A stretch of 36,905 nucleotides of DNA from Pseudomonadota bacterium (GCA_018971625.1 JAGXAJ010000042.1:1-36905), one strand, 5' to 3'; shown: positions 16,229 to 24,328, numbered from the stretch's first letter. Translations and numbers: made by a program. Notes: generated by a model from the letters alone, not told the origin.

Positions 16229-17767
16229 ATGGTAGATCGATTTGCGACGGCGCAATCCAACGCGGCAATACGGCGTTGGAGCCGTTTCGCTGTTGTCACG
16301 CTCGCGGCGATGGCTGTGCTGACCACAGACGCCGTGGCGAGACAGGCCCGCCCCGCGCCATCCGTTGAGGCAGTAGCGCCACGCGATGCCGGCGAGCCGA
16401 TCATGGCGATCGTGTCGATCAAGAGCCAGCAGGTCACGTTCTACGATGCCGACGGCTGGATCCTGCGCGCGCCGGTATCGACCGGCATCAAGGGACGCGA
16501 GACGCCAGCAGGCGTCTTTGCCGTCATCGAGAAGGACAAGGATCACCATTCGACCATGTATGACGATGCGTGGATGCCGAACATGCAGCGCATCACCTGG
16601 AACGGCATCGCGCTACACGGCGGCCCCCTGCCCGGTTATGCCGCCTCGCATGGTTGCGTACGGATGCCCTACGATTTTGCCGAAAAGCTGTTCGACAAGA
16701 CGCGGATCGGGATGCGGGTCATCATCTCGCCGATCGACGCCGCGCCGGTCGACTTCTCGCACAAATTGCTGTTCCAGCCGAACGCAGACGCCATCGCGGC
16801 AGCTCCCGCGCGCGCCGAGATGGCCGCGCGCGAGGCCGCCGACGCCGCCAACGCCGCCGATGAAGCCAAGAAAGCCTCTGCAGCCGCGACGCGCGAGACC
16901 GCTTCGCTTTCAGTCGCGATGCGCAAGCTGGACGTGGCCAGGACCCGCGCCAACGCGGAAGTCGCTTACGCCGACAAGGCGCTCGCCAATGCCAGGACGG
17001 ACCGCGCCAAGGCGCGCGCCGAGGAGCTGAAGCAGAAGGCGGCCACCAAAGTCGCCGACGCCGAAAGTCAGCTCGACGCCGACAAGTCAGGCGCCAAGGC
17101 AAAGCTCGATGCGGCTGTCGCCGCCAAGGACGCGCTGAAGGCGGCCGAGGCCAAGAAGGCCGACACCGCCAAGGCGGCGACCGAGGCCAAGCTCGCGCTT
17201 GAGCCGGTCTCGGTCTTTATCAGCCGCGCGACCCAGAAGCTTTACGTGCGGCGCGATACCCACAAGCCCGCGCCGGACGGCGGCGGCGAGGTGTTCGATA
17301 CCAGCATCGAGGTGCCGGTCACGATCCGCGATCCAGGCAAGCCGATCGGCACGCACATCTTCACGGCCATGGCGCGCAAGGATCAAGGGCTGCGCTGGAG
17401 CGCGGTGACGATCGACAATGGCGATAACGCCAAGGACGCGCTCGACCGCATCACCATCCCCCAGGACTTGCTCGACCGGCTGGCCGCGACCGCTGTGCCG
17501 CGCTCCTCGATCATCGTCTCAGACGAGCCGTTGAGCCGCGAGACCAATTACCGCACCGAATTCGTCGCGGTTCTGAACAACCAGCCGCAGGGCGGCTTTA
17601 TCACGCGCCGGCCAACGCCCGATATCGACGTTGCGGGCGTTCCGAGCGACGACGGCTTCGGCTTCTTGTTCCAGCCCATGAATGTCCGAACCGGCGTTAC
17701 ACGCCGCGACGGCGGCCAGTACTATCCTCAACAGGGCTGGCCCCAGATGCAACCAGGCTGGCGGTAA
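16229..17767 (+). CDS. L,D-transpeptidase (YkuD) with Ala/Lys-rich coiled coil and second C-terminal domain
   Basis: Periplasmic peptidoglycan cross-linking or protein-anchoring enzyme of 512 residues. An N-terminal hydrophobic segment (about 18–36) is a signal peptide or anchor. The YkuD domain spans about 55–170 with the complete catalytic motif: His130 (ALHGGPLPG), His141 and Cys143 (SHGCVRMP). A long Ala/Lys/Glu/Asp-rich coiled coil follows (about 185–325). The last part (about 326–480) again looks YkuD-like in its strands (SVFISRATQKLYVRRD, PVTIRDPGKPIGTHIFTAM) but has no HxxxC active site, so it is probably a structural or substrate-binding copy. The start is ATG 16229 with GGGG upstream. 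A Gln/Pro-rich tail ends the protein. Confidence 0.9.
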   Translation: MVDRFATAQSNAAIRRWSRFAVVTLAAMAVLTTDAVARQARPAPSVEAVAPRDAGEPIMAIVSIKSQQVTFYDADGWILRAPVSTGIKGRETPAGVFAVIEKDKDHHSTMYDDAWMPNMQRITWNGIALHGGPLPGYAASHGCVRMPYDFAEKLFDKTRIGMRVIISPIDAAPVDFSHKLLFQPNADAIAAAPARAEMAAREAADAANAADEAKKASAAATRETASLSVAMRKLDVARTRANAEVAYADKALANARTDRAKARAEELKQKAATKVADAESQLDADKSGAKAKLDAAVAAKDALKAAEAKKADTAKAATEAKLALEPVSVFISRATQKLYVRRDTHKPAPDGGGEVFDTSIEVPVTIRDPGKPIGTHIFTAMARKDQGLRWSAVTIDNGDNAKDALDRITIPQDLLDRLAATAVPRSSIIVSDEPLSRETNYRTEFVAVLNNQPQGGFITRRPTPDIDVAGVPSDDGFGFLFQPMNVRTGVTRRDGGQYYPQQGWPQMQPGWR

Positions 17768-18265
17768 AGAACGACGCGCGCGTCCTGCGCTTGACCGGCG
17801 GGACTCTCAAGCACGCCGACCTTGTCCGTCCGAACCATCAGGTAGCTGACGTTGTCATTGATGTTCGACGCTTGCGGCTTGGCCATATCCGCGCCGCAGG
17901 CCCCTATTTTTGTGGCCGTGAGAGACAGCGTTAACGCTGCGTAAAGGCCTGCGCCCCCTGGCGCCCGAGTTTTCCGCGCTGCAAACATCGCCGCTATGCC
18001 GCCAGCCGGCGCATCCGAGCGTTGCGCAGCAGTTAACGCGCGCGGCGATTGCCGCCGCAAACCGCGCAATGGCGGGCATTCCCGGGTTAATTCGTAAAAT
18101 TTGAATCAATTGCGAATACTTCAAATTTTAGCCAAAATCGATTCAAGTATAAATCGAAATTGCCGCGCCTTTTATCTGTATTCGCTTAAACTGTACTTGG
18201 CTTACTTAGCGGCGACGCAAAACCTTTGTGCGAAACGTGGTCCCAACAAAGAAACGGGGGCCACA
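17768..18265. other. Long AT-rising leader region of the cysteine protease gene
   Basis: About 500 bases with no convincing gene. A minus-strand frame 17728–18069 overlaps the transpeptidase end and is probably chance. From about 18085 the DNA becomes strikingly AT-rich for this genome and contains the 11-base inverted repeat listed separately. TTAACGCTGCGTAAA at 17931–17945 is one mismatch from a CtrA box. Confidence 0.45.
18095..18130 (+). promoter_or_regulatory. Perfect 11-base inverted repeat, candidate operator
   Basis: TAAAATTTGAA (18095–18105) and TTCAAATTTTA (18120–18130) are exact mirror arms separated by 14 bases, so their centres are 25 bases apart. It lies about 135 bases before the protease start, in a locally AT-rich promoter region. 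No T-run follows and the stem is AT-only, so an operator is more likely than a terminator. Confidence 0.5.
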
Positions 18266-18883
18266 ATGTTCGGGACCAAGGGACAGGGAAAAGGATTGGC
18301 GGTTGCCGCCGTCCTGTTTGGAATTAGCTTCTCGGCGCATGCTGCCGATGGGGTTGTCTATGCAAGCGTCGGCGAACCTACGCGTGCGCCGATCGGCTGG
18401 GTCGAATTCTGCGCCGACAATCCCAGCGAATGCCCCAGCGGGCCGTCGCAACCGCGCGACGTCGTATTGTCGCAGACGGCCTGGCGCGATCTGCTCAAGG
18501 TCAATCGCTGGGTCAACGAAAACGTCAAGCCGATGACCGACATGAAGCACTGGGGCGTGATCGAGAAATGGTCGCTGCCGACCGATGGCTACGGCGACTG
18601 CGAGGACTACGTGCTGATGAAGCGCAAGATGCTGATCGATGCCGGTTGGCCGCGTGAAGCGCTATTGATCACGGTGGTGCGCGACAAAAACGGCGAAGGC
18701 CATGCGGTGCTGACCGTCAAGACCGACAAGGGCGAGTTCATCCTGGACAACCAGAACGAAAACGTCGTGGCCTGGAACGAGACGGGCTACCGCTTCGTCA
18801 AGCGTCAATCACAGGCCGATCCCGATGTCTGGGTCTCGCTCGGCGACAAGCGCCCGGCACCCGCCACCGCCAGCGCCCGCTAA
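18266..18883 (+). CDS. Transglutaminase-like cysteine peptidase (BTLCP family)
   Basis: Secreted cysteine protease-like protein of 205 residues, the family to which LapG (the adhesin-releasing periplasmic protease) belongs. A clear signal peptide ends near SFSAHA-A (residue 26). The catalytic triad is visible: Cys112 in YGDCEDYVL, His146 in EGHAVLTV and Asp161 in FILDNQNE. The start is ATG 18266 with GGGG upstream; a frame running back to 18101 lacks a start with a ribosome-binding site. No LapA-type adhesin or LapD-type receptor is next to it, so a LapG role cannot be claimed. A strong terminator follows. Confidence 0.9.
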   Translation: MFGTKGQGKGLAVAAVLFGISFSAHAADGVVYASVGEPTRAPIGWVEFCADNPSECPSGPSQPRDVVLSQTAWRDLLKVNRWVNENVKPMTDMKHWGVIEKWSLPTDGYGDCEDYVLMKRKMLIDAGWPREALLITVVRDKNGEGHAVLTVKTDKGEFILDNQNENVVAWNETGYRFVKRQSQADPDVWVSLGDKRPAPATASAR

Positions 18884-18957
18884 CAGCGTCAGGACATCAC
18901 AACAGGACACGCGACCCGGTCACATCCCCACCCCTCCCGTCCCAGACCGGATCGCGC

Positions 18958-18997
18958 GCGGCCGAGCCTCCCCCAAGGCTCGGCCGCAACTTTTTTG
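18958..18997 (+). terminator. Rho-independent terminator after the cysteine protease gene
   Basis: A perfect 11-base GC-rich stem, GCGGCCGAGCC with GGCTCGGCCGC, closes an 8-base loop and is followed by AAC and six T. Confidence 0.93.
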
Positions 18998-19213
18998 TGG
19001 TTCCGATACGCCTCAACGTCAGGCACGGCGCGAAACTCATTTGTACAAGCGACGTGTCTCACGGCAGGCCGGTCTTTGAGTACTTTTACTGTCTGTCGCA
19101 GCATGATAGGCCTTGCAAAAAGCTTAGCCCCGACTGCGGCAAGAACGGCCGGCTGCTGGCGCTGGATTGCAAACGGTAGCAAATGGCGCGCAATTCCCAC
19201 CGAAAGGATTCCC

Positions 19214-20326
19214 GTGCCGACCCCATCCAAAGAAAGATCAGTCGCAATCGACTGCTTGCGCGGCATCGCGATTCTCTGGGTTATGCTTTACCATTTTGTG
19301 CCGCTAACGGTTTTCAACCGCGGTACCTATGGCGTTCTGTTGTTTTTTGTCATCAGCGGCTACTGCATCGCTTTCAGCGCCGAAGAGTCTGTCTCGGCGT
19401 GGCATTTTTATTCGAAGCGGCTGGGTCGGCTCTTGCCGGCCCTCATCGTTTGCGGAGCGATAACGACGGCGTTGAAACATGCTTTTCCAAACCTGATCGA
19501 CGCCGACCGGATCAATTCCTGGTTCAATTACGCTTATTGTCTTTTCGGGCTGCCTACGCTGAACGTCTTGCAGCGCCACCTTGTTCTGCCGGATGGCGCC
19601 TACTGGTCCTTGATCGTGGAGTTTCAATTCTACGCGGTCTGCTTCTTGTTCATGCTGATCGGATTTCGCAACCACCTCATGCGCGCGGTCTGCGTGACCG
19701 CAATGCTGCACACCATCACAGCCGGACAGACGACCAACGGATCAAACGATTTCTTTCCGTTTTTTGTTTGCGGAATGGCCGTTTCTGAAATTGCGCGCGG
19801 TCGCGTCCTGGAGGGCATAGGCGGCATCGTCATTGCGTTCGGCCTCGACCTGTACCATCTCATTTTCCACTTCGTTCAGCCCAACATCCCGATTGAGTAC
19901 CTACGCACCATTTTTCTATGGATCGCGACGGCGACCGTCTGGGCCGCCTCCCACTTTACGATGAACCGAGCCGGCCGCTGGCTTAAGCCGTTAGCCTTTA
20001 TCGGCCTGATCAGCTACCCGCTCTACCTCATCCATCAAGACGTCGGCTATATGATCATCAAATGGGCCGGTATTTCGACCACGGGATTTGGTCTCCTGGA
20101 AAGGGCAATAGCGTTGCCCGCATGTTTGATCCTTATCGCTTGGCTGGTGTATCGTCTCGTGGAACGAAACACCATCAAGCCCTTGACAACTTTCCTGGTG
20201 CGACTAGTTCCTGCGCCGCCATCCGATGAGAACCCTCAACTCCGTGGCAACGCCGCACCTGGACCCGGAATAGGCCCACTCAAATATCTCCGTGGAACAT
20301 TGCGCCTCAGGGACCGAAAAGCCTAG
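19214..20326 (+). CDS. Acyltransferase 3 (OafA/YrhL-type) membrane protein
   Basis: Polytopic membrane O-acyltransferase of 370 residues, of the kind that acetylates surface polysaccharides, Nod factors or peptidoglycan. The first helix carries IDCLRGIAILWVMLYHF, with the conserved Arg-Gly and His27. The second has FFVISGYCIAF, and about ten helices follow to near residue 320. The C-terminal tail is short and Pro-rich, without the SGNH domain found in two-domain members. GTG 19214 is chosen because AAGGA lies at the right distance; the longer frame to 18995 would run through the preceding terminator. Base composition is a little less GC-rich than the neighbours, and the substrate is unknown. 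Confidence 0.88.
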   Translation: MPTPSKERSVAIDCLRGIAILWVMLYHFVPLTVFNRGTYGVLLFFVISGYCIAFSAEESVSAWHFYSKRLGRLLPALIVCGAITTALKHAFPNLIDADRINSWFNYAYCLFGLPTLNVLQRHLVLPDGAYWSLIVEFQFYAVCFLFMLIGFRNHLMRAVCVTAMLHTITAGQTTNGSNDFFPFFVCGMAVSEIARGRVLEGIGGIVIAFGLDLYHLIFHFVQPNIPIEYLRTIFLWIATATVWAASHFTMNRAGRWLKPLAFIGLISYPLYLIHQDVGYMIIKWAGISTTGFGLLERAIALPACLILIAWLVYRLVERNTIKPLTTFLVRLVPAPPSDENPQLRGNAAPGPGIGPLKYLRGTLRLRDRKA

Positions 20327-20408
20327 CCAATACAGACGGAATCAGTCCAAGAATGCCATTTGAAATCTGTTGAGGAACTTTTGCAGCCGATCCGGATTCG
20401 GAAAATCT

Positions 20409-20951
20409 ATGATCGACCCGGCGTCCAACGATACAAGGAAAAATGGCATCGCGCGTATCGGCTCCCAGCCGATTGTACTGGCGGCTGGCGTGCTGGTGGT
20501 CCTGCTGGTCGGGATCGGATCGGTAGCGCTGTGGCGCGCTGCCACCGGCAGCTATCCCGAAACTGACCGCGCGATAGCTGCCCGGCAAATCCGGGCCCGC
20601 GCCGCCGAAGCTTCCGAGCAGTTGGCTGAGAAAACCAAAGCGATGGCGGAGACGCAGCAGGAGCAGATTGATCAATTGCAGGCGCTCCAGGAGCAGATGC
20701 AAGGCGTCAAGCGCTTGCTCGCGGCACAGCAAGGCGAGGCCAAACGGCTGTCGGACCAGGTCGGCACGCTCGCTGGCGCCGTCGATGGCCTCCGAGAATC
20801 CTTCGCAAGCGCCCGATCCTCCGACACACCTGTGGCTACGGCCCGACGTCCCACTGTCAGGTCGAAAGCGAGAACGACTGCGGTCAGGGTTACCGTGATC
20901 AGGACCACCACGACCGGGCATGTACGCAAGCGGACAGGGTCGCCGAGTTGA
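20409..20951 (+). CDS. Hypothetical single-pass membrane protein with coiled coil
   Basis: 180 residues: a short cytosolic head, one transmembrane helix (about 22–42, VLAAGVLVVLLVGIGSVALW) and a long Gln/Glu/Ala-rich coiled coil (about 55–135, with AETQQEQIDQLQALQEQM). A basic, Thr/Arg-rich tail follows. No enzymatic motif. Such proteins are common unnamed genes in Bradyrhizobium. ATG 20409 follows GGAAAA; an upstream TTG at 20370 is possible but weaker. A terminator lies 130 bases downstream. Confidence 0.7.
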   Translation: MIDPASNDTRKNGIARIGSQPIVLAAGVLVVLLVGIGSVALWRAATGSYPETDRAIAARQIRARAAEASEQLAEKTKAMAETQQEQIDQLQALQEQMQGVKRLLAAQQGEAKRLSDQVGTLAGAVDGLRESFASARSSDTPVATARRPTVRSKARTTAVRVTVIRTTTTGHVRKRTGSPS

Positions 20952-21083
20952 ACTCGGCCGATCTCGCAAGGTTGTCGCAATTTTCCGAGCCGGCTGTGAA
21001 CTGGTTCACATCTTGCGGTAAAAAGGCGGGCAATAACCCCCGCTACCGGGTGGCGCGAGCCGATTTTGATATCCGGGCAGGAC

Positions 21084-21124
21084 AAGGCCGCCCAGGCGTC
21101 ATACTACGCCGGCGGCCTTGTTTA
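21084..21124 (+). terminator. Terminator between convergent genes
   Basis: AAGGCCGCC (21084–21092) pairs with GGCGGCCTT (21111–21119), with an inner GGCGT/ACGCC stem and a two-base bulge. The T-rich GTTTATTT follows on the plus strand, so it ends the coiled-coil gene. Its left side lacks a comparable run for the opposite strand. Confidence 0.85.
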
Positions 21125-21190
21125 TTTGCGCATGAAACGGCGCCGTTTCAGAAATCCCGGCTGCGCGCGCCGGACCGCGTATGATCGCCG

Positions 21191-22078
21191 TCAGCCGAGC
21201 ACGTTGTATTTCCTGAACCAGGCCCGCATCCGGTTCCAGGCATCCTCGGCAGCCTCCTTGCGGTAGCTAGCGCGATAATCGGCATGGAAGCCGTGCGGCG
21301 CGCCCGGATAGATCTTGAACTCGGCGGTTTTCTTGTTGGCTGCCAGCGCTGCCTTCAACGCCTCGACAGTTGCGACGGGAATGCCGGCATCGGCTGCACC
21401 ATAAAGGCCAAGCACCGGCGCCTTCATGTCGGGCGCAAGCTGGATCGGGCTCTTCGGCCATAGCGGATTCGGCGGATCCACTGGCGCTCCGTAAAAGGAG
21501 ACGCCGGCCTTCAAGGCATCGCTATGCGCGGCAAACTCCCAAACCGTGCGACCGCCGCGGCAGAACCCGACGATGCCGAGACGGGTGGTATCGCCGCCTT
21601 GCGATTTGGCCCATGCCACCGTGCTGTCGAGATCGGACAGCAGTTCCGCATCCGGCTTGGAATTCACGATCTGCGACAGTCGAGACTTGTCGGTGATCCC
21701 GGTGAGATCGACGCCCTTACGGAAATAATAGTTCGGCGCCACGGCGAATGCGCCGAGCTTGGCGAGCCGCCGCGTCACGTCCTTGATATATTCGTGCAGT
21801 CCAAAAATCTCCATCGCCACCAGCACGACGGGCGGTTTGCTGGCGCCCTGCGGGCGCGCGAAATAGCCGGGCATCTCGCCATCAGCCACTTTTATGTCGG
21901 CATCGCCGACGTCGAGACCTTCGGTGTTGGTCCTGATGACATCAGCACGCACAGGACCCGTTGCCAGTGTATAGCCTGCGGCCACGGCCGCCGACGCGGT
22001 CATGAAACCGCGCCGAGAAAACGGTGCAACCCTGGTCAATCCGATAACGTCGGACGTCAAAGGCTCTTCGGCATTCAT
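21191..22078 (-). CDS. Dienelactone hydrolase family protein, Tat-exported
   Basis: Alpha/beta hydrolase of 295 residues with a twin-arginine signal (SRRGFMTASAAVAAG from residue 21), so it is probably folded before export to the periplasm. The dienelactone-hydrolase triad is complete: Cys173 in GFCRGGR, Asp230 in GAADAG and His262 in PHGFHADY. The substrate in this family is often annotated as a carboxymethylenebutenolide, but the exported branch has no established substrate. ATG 22078 has GGAG eight bases upstream; the extra 12 codons of the longer frame look non-coding. It may be co-transcribed with the upstream Gly-rich gene (156 bases apart). Confidence 0.92.
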   Translation of the reverse strand: MNAEEPLTSDVIGLTRVAPFSRRGFMTASAAVAAGYTLATGPVRADVIRTNTEGLDVGDADIKVADGEMPGYFARPQGASKPPVVLVAMEIFGLHEYIKDVTRRLAKLGAFAVAPNYYFRKGVDLTGITDKSRLSQIVNSKPDAELLSDLDSTVAWAKSQGGDTTRLGIVGFCRGGRTVWEFAAHSDALKAGVSFYGAPVDPPNPLWPKSPIQLAPDMKAPVLGLYGAADAGIPVATVEALKAALAANKKTAEFKIYPGAPHGFHADYRASYRKEAAEDAWNRMRAWFRKYNVLG

Positions 22079-22234
22079 GATAATTTCTCCGCAAGCTTGT
22101 CCTGTTCCGGGCAAATGCCGGGCAGCCTCATCAACAGATGCAAGGACTGCAGGGTCTTTTCGACCCGGCAGCCCTCTGCACTGGAATGATCGGCCGGAGG
22201 TTGTGCGCTGGCTTCGCGGTTCGAACGCGCGGAA

Positions 22235-22675
22235 TCAATCGCAGACTTCAACCGGACGGATGCGCCAGCCGTATCGGGTATGAACGCGACGCCGTACCAC
22301 GTAACAGCCGCCATCATCGGCGTAGTAATCATCATAATATGGACCGTCGTAGTACCCGTACGGTCCGTAGAGTCCGTACCCAAGCCCGAGGCCCAATCCA
22401 AACGCGCCGACCCCACCGCCCCAGTATCCGTGACCCCAGTGTCCGCCGTGGCCCCAACCTCCGCCATGAAAGCTGCCCGCGCCATGGCCCATGCCGCCGC
22501 CCATACCATGACCGACGCCGCCCATGCCGCCGCCCATACCATGACCGGCGCCGCCCATGCCGCCGCCCATACCATGACCGGCGCCGCCCATGCCGTGCTG
22601 GGCCTGCGCCATGCCGGGGGCAAGCAAGCTTACTGAGGCCGCCGCCGCGAGCGCGATAACAGTTTTACGCAACAT
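22235..22675 (-). CDS. Secreted Gly/His/Met-rich protein with tandem repeats
   Basis: 146 residues with a clear signal peptide (LRKTVIALAAAASVSLLAP, cut after AQA). A low-complexity part follows in which the 11-residue unit GHGMGGGMGGA recurs three times, then Tyr/Gly-rich sequence. It closes with a conserved-looking tail CYVVRRRVHTRYGWRIR and a final Cys; two cysteines may form a disulphide. The His/Met content suggests metal binding, but this is inference. ATG 22675 follows AAGGAG at ideal spacing. Small Gly-rich secreted proteins with this tail recur in Bradyrhizobium; the function is unknown. Confidence 0.8.
   Translation of the reverse strand: MLRKTVIALAAAASVSLLAPGMAQAQHGMGGAGHGMGGGMGGAGHGMGGGMGGVGHGMGGGMGHGAGSFHGGGWGHGGHWGHGYWGGGVGAFGLGLGLGYGLYGPYGYYDGPYYDDYYADDGGCYVVRRRVHTRYGWRIRPVEVCD
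22491..22589 (-). repeat. Three tandem 33-base repeats inside the Gly-rich gene
   Basis: Units 22491–22523, 22524–22556 and 22557–22589 are contiguous. The last two are identical and the first differs by a single base (A for G at 22514). Each unit encodes 11 residues. The array is in frame, so copy-number change would lengthen or shorten the protein without breaking it. Confidence 0.92.
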
Positions 22676-22842
22676 GATCGTCTCCTTCAGAAGTCGCATC
22701 ATCGGATCGTGACGCTCAGAACGCGATAACGTTGCAAATTTCGGTACCTGCGTACGATCAATAGTCCATGATGTCGCTCACTTCTCTGCGACCGTGGCAC
22801 GGCTGCCGGGATCGTAGGGTCCGCGGCTGCGTAAGCGCGACG

Positions 22843-22867
22843 GGAACAATCCGGGCATCAGGCCGTT
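22843..22867 (+). promoter_or_regulatory. EcfG-type (general stress response) promoter
   Basis: GGAAC (22843–22847), 16 bases, then CGTT (22864–22867) is an exact match to the alphaproteobacterial EcfG consensus GGAAC-N16/17-CGTT. It lies directly before the small gene pair at 22875–23266, with the expected start of transcription near 22874. Confidence 0.8.
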
Positions 22868-22874
22868 GAACGTT

Positions 22875-23102
22875 GTGGAGGATCCGTGGGTACCGAAGTT
22901 GATCGCCTTCGACGATGACACTTTCGACAAGCTGACCCAATTGGGACGCGACCGGATGGCGACAGTCCAGGACCTTGCCGACGAAGCCTTCGCCGACATT
23001 CTGAAAAAGCACGGCATTCCGATCGACCTGAAGGATGCGTTTCGCAAGAGCGTCACGCGCGCCAACAACAAATCAAGCGGCGTCAGGAAAACCAGATCAT
23101 GA
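22875..23102 (+). CDS. Small ribbon-helix-helix-like protein
   Basis: About 75 residues. The segment KLIAFDDDTFDKLTQLGRDR, then VQDLADEAFADILKKHG, has the strand–helix–helix pattern of RHH (Arc/MetJ-type) DNA-binding proteins. A basic tail follows (FRKSVTRANNKSS). The resemblance is structural and I cannot name a family. The start is uncertain: TTG 22866 overlaps the EcfG -10 element, so it cannot be on that transcript. GTG 22875 would sit at or near the 5' end (leaderless), and TTG 22899 is another option. The stop overlaps the next start (ATGA), so the two genes form a translationally coupled unit. Confidence 0.6.
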   Translation: MEDPWVPKLIAFDDDTFDKLTQLGRDRMATVQDLADEAFADILKKHGIPIDLKDAFRKSVTRANNKSSGVRKTRS

Positions 23103-23266
23103 GCAAAGATCCCGACCCGTTCGAGCAAGGCCGGCGCGCCGCGCGCGAAAACATCCCGGCCGACGGCAACCCTTACTCAGACGGCAGTCAAGAGCACGCG
23201 CTATGGGCAGCCGGCCACGAGCAGGTCGCCAACGCCGTCGAAGCCGGTGAAGCCGAAGACATTTGA
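23099..23266 (+). CDS. Ribosome modulation factor (Rmf/CrpP)-like small protein
   Basis: 55-residue acidic protein. The core FEQGRRAARENIPADGNPY, then SDGSQEHALWAAGHEQVAN, follows the Rmf/CrpP family pattern: G-x-x-A, then NPY (CPY in E. coli Rmf), then W-x-x-G about 12 residues on. Rmf binds 30S subunits and drives 100S ribosome dimers in stationary phase, while CrpP-type members have other reported roles, so ribosome hibernation is likely but unproven. It overlaps the upstream RHH-like gene by four bases (ATGA) and shares its EcfG promoter, in keeping with a stress role. Confidence 0.7.
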   Translation: MSKDPDPFEQGRRAARENIPADGNPYSDGSQEHALWAAGHEQVANAVEAGEAEDI

Positions 23267-23294
23267 AGACCGCCGCTGTCAGGCGTTATCGACT

Positions 23295-23825
23295 TCAGCC
23301 AACCTTCTTCAGGCGATTTTTGAAGCGCGGGCCGTTGCGCTGATAGGACTTCGCAGGCTGTTCCATCTGCACCGCCTGCGCCGGATCAAGCGTCCGAACC
23401 ACCCGCGCAGGCGCCCCAACGATCAGGGAGTTTTCGGGAAACTGCTTGCCCTCGGTGATGACGGAACCGGCGCCTACCACGCTGCCGCGGCCGATCCTGG
23501 CGCCGTTCATCACGATCGCGCCCATGCCGACCAGCGCGCCGTCTTCCAGTGTACAGCCGTGCAGGATCACGTTGTGACCCACTGTGCAATTTTTCCCGAT
23601 CGTCAGCGGAAAGCCGGGGTCGGTGTGGCAGGTCGAGTTGTCCTGCACATTTGAGCCTTCGCCGAGTTCGATCCACTCATTGTCGCCACGCAATACCGCA
23701 CCGAACCAGACGCTGGCGTCGTTATGCAACCGCACCTTCCCGATCACGGCTGCGGTATCGGCGACAAAGTAATTGCCGTCCGCCGGGAATTCGGGGCCCT
23801 GTCCGTCAAGCTCGTAGATAGCCAT
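23295..23825 (-). CDS. Gamma-class carbonic anhydrase family protein
   Basis: Trimeric left-handed beta-helix protein of 176 residues built from hexapeptide repeats (IGKVRLHNDASVWFGAVLRG onward). Putative zinc ligands His67 (CHTDPG), His84 and His89 (VGHNVILHGC) match the archaeal Cam enzyme. RGDNEWIELGEGSNVQDN is the usual signature. The family also contains inactive members and ferripyochelin-binding annotations, and the catalytic Glu loop of Cam is absent as in most bacterial versions, so activity is probable but not sure. ATG 23825 follows AGGAGAC. Confidence 0.92.
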   Translation of the reverse strand: MAIYELDGQGPEFPADGNYFVADTAAVIGKVRLHNDASVWFGAVLRGDNEWIELGEGSNVQDNSTCHTDPGFPLTIGKNCTVGHNVILHGCTLEDGALVGMGAIVMNGARIGRGSVVGAGSVITEGKQFPENSLIVGAPARVVRTLDPAQAVQMEQPAKSYQRNGPRFKNRLKKVG

Positions 23826-23921
23826 GACTGTCTCCTGTTCACGGTGAGACCTTGGCACGGCGGTGAGCGCGTTTTCAAGCAATGCCTGCCGCGCTCGATG
23901 CAGGACGGATAGCGATTCCCG

Positions 23922-24251
23922 TCAGGCCAGCAGGCCAGCAGCGCGTAGCGTCATCAGGAAGAACGTTCCGGACATCAGGCTCCAGAATCCCGCCAGCACG
24001 GTCGCCATCATCACGAATTCGAAGCGGCGACGCTCGATCCTCGCGCCCCGCAAGGTATTGCGCATGATGATGAAGGGGGCGGCGAAAACCAGAAACGGCA
24101 CGGCGGCGAACGTCTTCGGAGCGACGCCCTCCTGCAGCAGGCCAAATCCCGCCGGCCGCCGCAGCAGTGCCTGATATCCGCTGGCGAGCGCACCCGCCAG
24201 GGAGAAGCCGATGCCAAGGGCAAAAAACGAATTCAACGCATCCGGCGACAT
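23922..24251 (-). CDS. Small integral membrane protein, unknown function
   Basis: 109 residues, three or four hydrophobic helices (FFALGIGFSLAGALASGY, FAAVPFLVFAAPFIIM, VMMATVLAGFWSLMSGTFF) and a basic loop (RGARIERRRFE). Looks like a conserved rhizobial membrane protein; I cannot assign a named family with confidence. ATG 24251 follows GGAAGAG. A perfect CtrA box lies 78 bases upstream, suggesting cell-cycle-timed expression and a possible envelope or division role (inference). Confidence 0.78.
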   Translation of the reverse strand: MSPDALNSFFALGIGFSLAGALASGYQALLRRPAGFGLLQEGVAPKTFAAVPFLVFAAPFIIMRNTLRGARIERRRFEFVMMATVLAGFWSLMSGTFFLMTLRAAGLLA

Positions 24252-24328
24252 CGCAACTCTTCCGCTACACGTACTGCCTTGCAACGATCCATGCTTCGCA
24301 AAATTGGCCGCCGGCCGCCACACTATCC

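Noticed and set aside
15356..16549. 397-codon minus-strand frame across the PilZ gene and transpeptidase start
   Set aside because: It lies antisense to two clearly coding plus-strand genes and has low-complexity shadow composition.
17728..18069. Minus-strand 113-codon frame after the transpeptidase gene
   Set aside because: Overlaps the end of a confident gene, with no ribosome-binding site or recognisable fold.
22491..22589. CRISPR-like tandem array
   Set aside because: The units are contiguous without spacers and lie in a coding frame; no cas genes are present.
22138..22659. Plus-strand frame with Arg/Pro repeats opposite the Gly-rich gene
   Set aside because: The repeats are a mirror of the 33-base array. 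The minus strand has a signal peptide and an ideal ribosome-binding site.
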